Source: Bradyrhizobium sp. sBnM-33
GTDB taxonomy: Bacteria; Pseudomonadota; Alphaproteobacteria; Rhizobiales; Xanthobacteraceae
Reading direction: 5' to 3'
Length of the DNA stretch: 64,000 nucleotides
Assembly (NCBI RefSeq): GCF_032917945.1
Contig: NZ_CP136624.1
Span: forward strand, 6,634,001 to 6,698,000
Shown here: positions 60,140 through 64,000 of the stretch, piece by piece
Layout of the letters: every line of letters starts with the position of its first letter
Position numbering within the stretch: position 1 is the stretch's first letter
Program-made: the position numbers and the translations under genes
Notes under the pieces: generated by a model
The model's input: the letters and a program-made list of their open reading frames with translations, nothing else
Database searches by the model: none
What the model was told of the DNA's origin: nothing

Positions 60140-62305
60140 TCAGAGCAAGCCGGCGCCGCGTGCCCATTTGTACTTGGCGCCGAGCACCTCGACCGGCAGT
60201 TCGGTCGAATAGGCATAGGCCGGGATGCCGTTTTGGTAGAGATATTCGGCGGCTTCCTCGACCTCGACGTCGCCGGCAAGCGAGGCGACGATCGGCTTCA
60301 CAAAACCCTTGGCCTCCATCTCCTTCTTCACCTCGACCATGTTGCGGGCAAACACCATCGGCGGGGTGACGATGGTGTGCCAGTAGCCGAGGATCAGCGA
60401 ATGGATGCGCTCATCCGACAGGCCGAGCTTCACGGTGTTGATGTAGGTGATCGGCGGCTCGCCGCCGGTGATATCCACAGGATTTCCAGCCGCGCCGAAC
60501 GGCGGGATGAACTTTCTGAACGCGGCGTCGAGATCCGGCGGCATCGACATCAGCGAAAGGCCGTTGTCGACGCAGGAGTCCGACAGCAGCACGCCCGAGC
60601 CACCGGCACCTGTGATGATCAGCACGTTCTCGCCTTTCGGCGTCGGCAGCACCGGCATGCCGCGCGCGAATTCGAGCAATTGCCGCAAGCTGCGGGCGCG
60701 GATCACGCCCGACTGCTTGAAGACGTCCTCATATATCTTGTCGTTGCCGGCGAGCGCGCCGGTATGCGACGAGGCCGCCTTGGCGCCGGCCGAGGTGCGG
60801 CCCGCCTTCAGCACCACCACCGGCTTTTTCTTGGAGACGCGCTTGGCCGCCTCCGCAAAAGCACGGCCGTCTTTCAAGTCTTCGCAGTGCTGGGCGATCA
60901 GGTTGGTATTGGGGTCCTGCTCGAAGAACGCCAGCAAATCGTCCTCGTCGATGTCAGACTTGTTGCCGAGACCGACGATCGCCGACACGCCCATTTTCGC
61001 CGAGCGCGAAAAACCGATGATCGCCATCCCGATGCCGCCGGATTGCGACGACAAAGCCGCATGGCCCTTGACGTCGTAGGCGGTGCAGAACGTGGCGCAG
61101 AGGTTCGACCAGGTATAATAGAAGCCGTAGATGTTCGGCCCCATCAGGCGAACGTTGTACTTCTTGCCGACCTCGACGATTTCGGCCTGCAATTCAGGCG
61201 CGCCGGCTTCGGCAAAGCCCGACGGGATCAGCACGGCGCCGGGAATTTTCTTCTCGCCGCATTCGGCGAGCGCACCGGCGACGAATTTTGCGGGAATCGC
61301 AAACACCGCCGTGTCGATCACGCCGGGCACGTCCTTGACGCTCTTGTAGGCCTTGTAACCGAGAATATCGGCCGCCTTCGGATGGATCGGATAGATCTCG
61401 CCCTTGTAGCCGCCGTTGATGAGGTTCTTCATCACGGAGTTGCCGATCTTGCCGTCCTCGGCGGAGGCGCCGATCACGGCAACGCCCTTCGGCTGCATGA
61501 TGCGGTTCATGGCCGCGACGATTTCTTCGGTCGGGCGCGGCGCCGGACGCGGTTTGTAATCGAAATCGACGACGATGCGCACGTCGGCTGCAATCGCGTC
61601 CTTCTTGGTGGCGAACACCGGATTGAGATCGAGTTCAACGATTTCGGGGAAGTCGCTGACGAGCTGCGAGACCTTGACGATGACATCAGCCAGCGCATCG
61701 CGGCTGACCGGATCGCCACCGCGCACGCCCTTCAGCATGTCATGGGCCTGGATGCCGTCGAGCATCGACAGCGCATCGTCCTTGGTCGCGGGCGCGAGGC
61801 GGAAGGTGATGTCCTTCAAGACCTCGACCAGCACGCCGCCGAGGCCGAACGCCACCAGCTTGCCGAACGAGCCGTCGGTAATGGAGCCGACGATGACCTC
61901 GGTGCCACCGGCCAGCATCTGCTGGACCTGGATGCCCTCGATCTTCGCGTCGGCCTTATACTTCTTCGCATTAGCGAGAATGGTGTCATAGGCCTCCTCA
62001 GCATCGGACGCGGTCTTGACCCCGACCATGACGCCGCCGGCTTCGGTCTTGTGGAGAATGTCCGGCGAGACGATCTTCATCACCACCGGGAAGCCCATGC
62101 TGGATGCGATCTTGGATGCATCAGCGGCAGACTTGGCCACGCCCTCTTTGGGAACCGGAATGCCATAAGCATCGCACACCACCTTGCCTTCCGGCGCAGT
62201 GAGGCTCGTGCGCTTCTCGGCTTTCACCGTATCGAGCACCCGGCGGACAGCCTGTTGGGCGCTCGGCTCGACGATCTTGCGGGCCGCATCTGCAGAATTT
62301 GACAT
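60140..62305 (-). CDS. NDP-forming acyl-CoA synthetase (acetate-CoA ligase family), ATP-grasp first
   Basis: The 721-residue protein forms an acyl-CoA from an acid, CoA and ATP via an enzyme-bound phosphohistidine. Unusually for PatZ-like members, the ATP-grasp domain comes first (YGIPVPKEGVAKSAADASKI to about residue 245). The CoA-binding domain follows (PKGVAVIGASAEDGKIGNSV, 268-390), then the ligase domain, with the catalytic His near residue 514 in SSHTGALAGND. It is divergent from the GntR and oxc genes, so an oxalate, formate or related acid is a likely substrate. Intrinsic terminator at its end. Confidence 0.85.
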   Translation of the reverse strand: MSNSADAARKIVEPSAQQAVRRVLDTVKAEKRTSLTAPEGKVVCDAYGIPVPKEGVAKSAADASKIASSMGFPVVMKIVSPDILHKTEAGGVMVGVKTASDAEEAYDTILANAKKYKADAKIEGIQVQQMLAGGTEVIVGSITDGSFGKLVAFGLGGVLVEVLKDITFRLAPATKDDALSMLDGIQAHDMLKGVRGGDPVSRDALADVIVKVSQLVSDFPEIVELDLNPVFATKKDAIAADVRIVVDFDYKPRPAPRPTEEIVAAMNRIMQPKGVAVIGASAEDGKIGNSVMKNLINGGYKGEIYPIHPKAADILGYKAYKSVKDVPGVIDTAVFAIPAKFVAGALAECGEKKIPGAVLIPSGFAEAGAPELQAEIVEVGKKYNVRLMGPNIYGFYYTWSNLCATFCTAYDVKGHAALSSQSGGIGMAIIGFSRSAKMGVSAIVGLGNKSDIDEDDLLAFFEQDPNTNLIAQHCEDLKDGRAFAEAAKRVSKKKPVVVLKAGRTSAGAKAASSHTGALAGNDKIYEDVFKQSGVIRARSLRQLLEFARGMPVLPTPKGENVLIITGAGGSGVLLSDSCVDNGLSLMSMPPDLDAAFRKFIPPFGAAGNPVDITGGEPPITYINTVKLGLSDERIHSLILGYWHTIVTPPMVFARNMVEVKKEMEAKGFVKPIVASLAGDVEVEEAAEYLYQNGIPAYAYSTELPVEVLGAKYKWARGAGLL

Positions 62306-62330
62306 TGGCTTCCTCCTGGGGCTAGTTTTA

Positions 62331-62347
62331 TGGCATTTGGTATGCCA
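62331..62347. promoter_or_regulatory. Operator-like site 1 in the synthetase/GntR intergenic region
   Basis: TGGCATTTGGTATGCCA is partly palindromic (TGGCAT/ATGCCA) and differs in one base from site 2 at 62412. It lies 26 bases upstream of the synthetase start and overlaps a possible promoter whose -35 TTGACA is at 62363-62358 on the minus strand. FCD-type GntR proteins bind such TGG-N-CCA elements, so the neighbouring GntR is the likely partner. Confidence 0.6.
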
Positions 62348-62411
62348 GAGATTAGATTGTCAAGGTAAACTATCGCGCAGAAACAGCGAAAACGCGGGCA
62401 TCTTGACATCC

Positions 62412-62428
62412 TGGTATTTGGTATGCCA
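62412..62428. promoter_or_regulatory. Operator-like site 2 in the synthetase/GntR intergenic region
   Basis: TGGTATTTGGTATGCCA matches site 1 in 16 of 17 bases and also gives the palindromic core TTTGGTATGCCAAA. It starts three bases after TTGACA (62403-62408), a good -35 for the GntR gene on the plus strand. Distance between the two sites is 81 bases, about 7.7 helical turns. Confidence 0.6.
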
Positions 62429-62488
62429 AAAATCTTCGGGTGTTTCTTCTGCTAAGAAGACGTCTCCAAAACAGGGAGGAGACGAGTC

Positions 62489-63220
62489 GTGCCCGCACGT
62501 AAACAAACCAAGGCGCCGCCTGTCATGGCTGAGGCAGATATCGCAATCGTCCGGATTGCGCCTGAGACGAGCTTCAAGAACAAGGCCTACGAGGCCTTGA
62601 AGGAAGCTATTCTCAAGATGGATATCTATGCGACTCCCGAGCAAGTGATGCTCGACGAGCGCGCGCTGTCCGAACGCCTCGGCGTAAGCCGCACCCCTAT
62701 TCGCGAAGCCATCGCGATGCTGGAACAGGATGGCTTCGTCAAAACCGTGCCGCGTCGCGGCATCGTCGTGGTTCGCCGCACCAAGACCGAGATCGTCGAC
62801 ATGATCCGCGCCTGGGCCGCACTCGAGAGCATGGCGGCGCGCCTGATCACGACCACCGCGCGCAAGAAGGACATCACCGCGCTGCGCGATTTCTTTAAGG
62901 ACTTTGGCAAGGACCGGCTGCCGCAGGATCATGTCGAGGAATACTCCAAGGCCAATATCGCGTTCCATCAGGCGCTGATCTCGCTTTCGGAATCGCCGGT
63001 GCTGGTCGATCTGACCAACGATCTCCTGCTGCATGTGCGGGGCTACCGGCAATTGACCATCGGACGGAAGGACCGCACCGCGACCTCGCTGCCCGAACAT
63101 CTTGGCATCATCGAAGCGCTGGAAGCACGCGACACCGAACTCGCCGAGAAGCGCGCGCGCGACCACACGCTGGGCCTAGCCGCCTACGTCGAAGCGCACG
63201 GGCAGGAACTTTTTAGCTAG
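62489..63220 (+). CDS. GntR-family (FCD) transcriptional regulator
   Basis: The 243-residue protein has a winged helix (LDERALSERLGVSRTPIREA, wing VPRRGIVVVRRTK) and an FCD domain (WAALESMAARLITTTARKKD onward). A GTG at 62489 is chosen because GGGAGGAG lies ten bases before it; an ATG at 62525 is possible. It is followed 66 bases later by oxc on the same strand and divergent from the synthetase gene. It is likely to regulate both, with an oxalate-pathway metabolite as ligand (inferred). Confidence 0.9.
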   Translation: MPARKQTKAPPVMAEADIAIVRIAPETSFKNKAYEALKEAILKMDIYATPEQVMLDERALSERLGVSRTPIREAIAMLEQDGFVKTVPRRGIVVVRRTKTEIVDMIRAWAALESMAARLITTTARKKDITALRDFFKDFGKDRLPQDHVEEYSKANIAFHQALISLSESPVLVDLTNDLLLHVRGYRQLTIGRKDRTATSLPEHLGIIEALEARDTELAEKRARDHTLGLAAYVEAHGQELFS

Positions 63221-63286
63221 ACGAACCTTCGCACCAGAAGACGACGAAAAATCGTCCGAACCAAAACGATCAGGGAGATGAAGCCC

Positions 63287-64000
63287 ATGCTGAATACCGC
63301 GACCAAGTCCGAAGCACCGGGCACCGAGCAAGAACTGACGGATGGCTTTCATCTCGTCATCGACGCGCTCAAGCTCAACGGCATCAGTACCATCTATGGT
63401 GTGCCGGGCATCCCGATCACCGACCTCGGACGCATGATGCAGGCCGCGGGCATGCGCGTATTGTCGTTCCGCCACGAGCAGAACGCCGGCTACGCGGCTT
63501 CGATCGCCGGCTTTCTCACCAAAAAACCGGGCGTCTGCCTCACGGTCTCGGCGCCCGGCTTCCTCAACGGCCTCACTGCGCTGGCCCACGCCACCACCAA
63601 TTGCTTCCCGATGATCCTGATCTCGGGTTCCTCCGAGCGCGAGATCGTTGACCTGCAGCAGGGCGACTATGAAGAGATGGACCAGCTTGCGATCGCCAAG
63701 CCGCTCTGCAAGGCAGCGTTCCGCGTGCTGCATGCCGCCGACATCGGTATCGGTCTTGCCCGCGCGATCCGCGCCGCGGTGTCGGGACGTCCGGGCGGCG
63801 TCTATCTCGACCTGCCGGCGAAGCTTTTCGGCCAGGTGATGGATGCCGGCGCCGGCGCGAAGTCGCTGGTGAAGGTGATCGACGCAGCCCCCGCCCAGAT
63901 CCCTGCCCCCTCAGCCGTCAAGCGCGCGCTCGACGTGTTCAAGGGCGCCAAGCGCCCCCTCATCATTCTCGGTAAGGGCGCGGCTTACGCGCAGGCCGAC
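63287..64000 (+). CDS. oxc: Oxalyl-CoA decarboxylase, C-terminus beyond the window
   Basis: The ThDP-dependent enzyme converts oxalyl-CoA to formyl-CoA and CO2. The first 238 residues are visible. Motifs are [39 protein letters not shown] with the conserved catalytic Glu, [20 protein letters not shown] and [20 protein letters not shown]. The ATG at 63287 follows GGGAG at nine bases; an ATG three codons earlier (63278) abuts the site. The remaining two thirds, including the GDG motif, are outside the window. Formyl-CoA transferase, which usually accompanies it, is not in view. Confidence 0.9.
   Translation, partial: MLNTATKSEAPGTEQELTDGFHLVIDALKLNGISTIYGVPGIPITDLGRMMQAAGMRVLSFRHEQNAGYAASIAGFLTKKPGVCLTVSAPGFLNGLTALAHATTNCFPMILISGSSEREIVDLQQGDYEEMDQLAIAKPLCKAAFRVLHAADIGIGLARAIRAAVSGRPGGVYLDLPAKLFGQVMDAGAGAKSLVKVIDAAPAQIPAPSAVKRALDVFKGAKRPLIILGKGAAYAQAD

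Noticed and set aside
60131..62302. A 723-codon plus-strand frame opposite the acyl-CoA synthetase.
   Set aside because: Same codon-mirror effect; sense strand has complete domains and a terminator, antisense shows none.
1..64000. CRISPR arrays, tRNA or rRNA genes, insertion sequences, phage genes and att sites.
   Set aside because: I looked for regularly spaced repeats, tRNA-like cloverleaf segments, transposase motifs and direct repeats beside tRNAs and found none. Reading by eye could miss a divergent tRNA.

Overview
The window looks like a chromosomal segment of a Bradyrhizobium-type alphaproteobacterium (Nitrobacteraceae). The evidence is high GC with strong GC3 codon use, DUF1236 and DUF6496 stress proteins, EcfG-type promoters, the alphaproteobacterial formate dehydrogenase accessory genes DUF3305/DUF3306, and palindromic intergenic repeats of the type common in that family. 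The genus is inferred from sequence character alone. I saw no rRNA, tRNA, CRISPR array, transposase or phage gene.

Region 1 (1-7740) is a sugar module. On the minus strand run a GntR/FadR regulator, an aldose 1-dehydrogenase (Gfo/Idh family), a mutarotase and an SMP-30 lactonase, each joined to the next by a 4-base ATGA overlap. A ChvE-type binding protein and a GguA-type ABC ATPase (cut by the window edge) follow. A UxaA/GarD-family dehydratase is divergent. Together they fit import and non-phosphorylative oxidation of an aldose to a 2-keto-3-deoxy acid.

Region 2 (7797-21525) is a stress island of small genes: host-attachment protein, DUF1236, CBS, DUF6496, zinc ribbon, DUF72, a FAD-Rieske protein, a thioredoxin-reductase-like protein, CsbD, SDR, Nudix, DUF3072, cupin and many small proteins. 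Five perfect GGAAC-N16/17-CGTT sites precede genes here, so much of it is probably the general stress (PhyR-EcfG) regulon. It also holds two gene remnants and two frameshifted genes.

Region 3 (21556-35996) is a membrane-bound, periplasm-facing, Cys-type formate dehydrogenase: fdoGHI with a TAT-signal protein, a TorD chaperone carrying an N-terminal DNA-binding domain, a DUF971 protein and a WD40-cytochrome c protein. Upstream lies a five-gene accessory operon (biotin/lipoate-ligase-like, DUF6505, DUF6352, DUF3305, DUF3306). A polyferredoxin and an Mrp/NBP35 ATPase are divergent from it.

Region 4 (36024-44852) has an acetylpolyamine amidohydrolase/HDAC-family gene with a GntR regulator, divergent from a class II aldolase, a complete Dpp/Opp-type ABC transporter with a two-domain ATPase, and a 2-hydroxyacid dehydrogenase. 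Region 5 (45235-49671) has an alpha/beta hydrolase, another hydroxyacid dehydrogenase, a two-subunit TPP decarboxylase, a VanZ-like protein and a second DUF1236 protein. Region 6 (49793-53308) is the glyoxylate-to-glycerate operon gcl-hyi-glxR. Region 7 (53502-58941) holds an amino-acid permease, a ketopantoate-reductase-like gene and two frameshifted genes.

Region 8 (59081-64000) has an IclR regulator, an NDP-forming acyl-CoA synthetase, a GntR regulator and the start of oxalyl-CoA decarboxylase (oxc). The synthetase and the GntR/oxc side are divergent across two nearly identical operator-like sites. Oxalyl-CoA decarboxylation yields formyl-CoA and then formate, which the formate dehydrogenase of region 3 can oxidise. 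With the glyoxylate operon this gives the window a C1/C2-acid theme.
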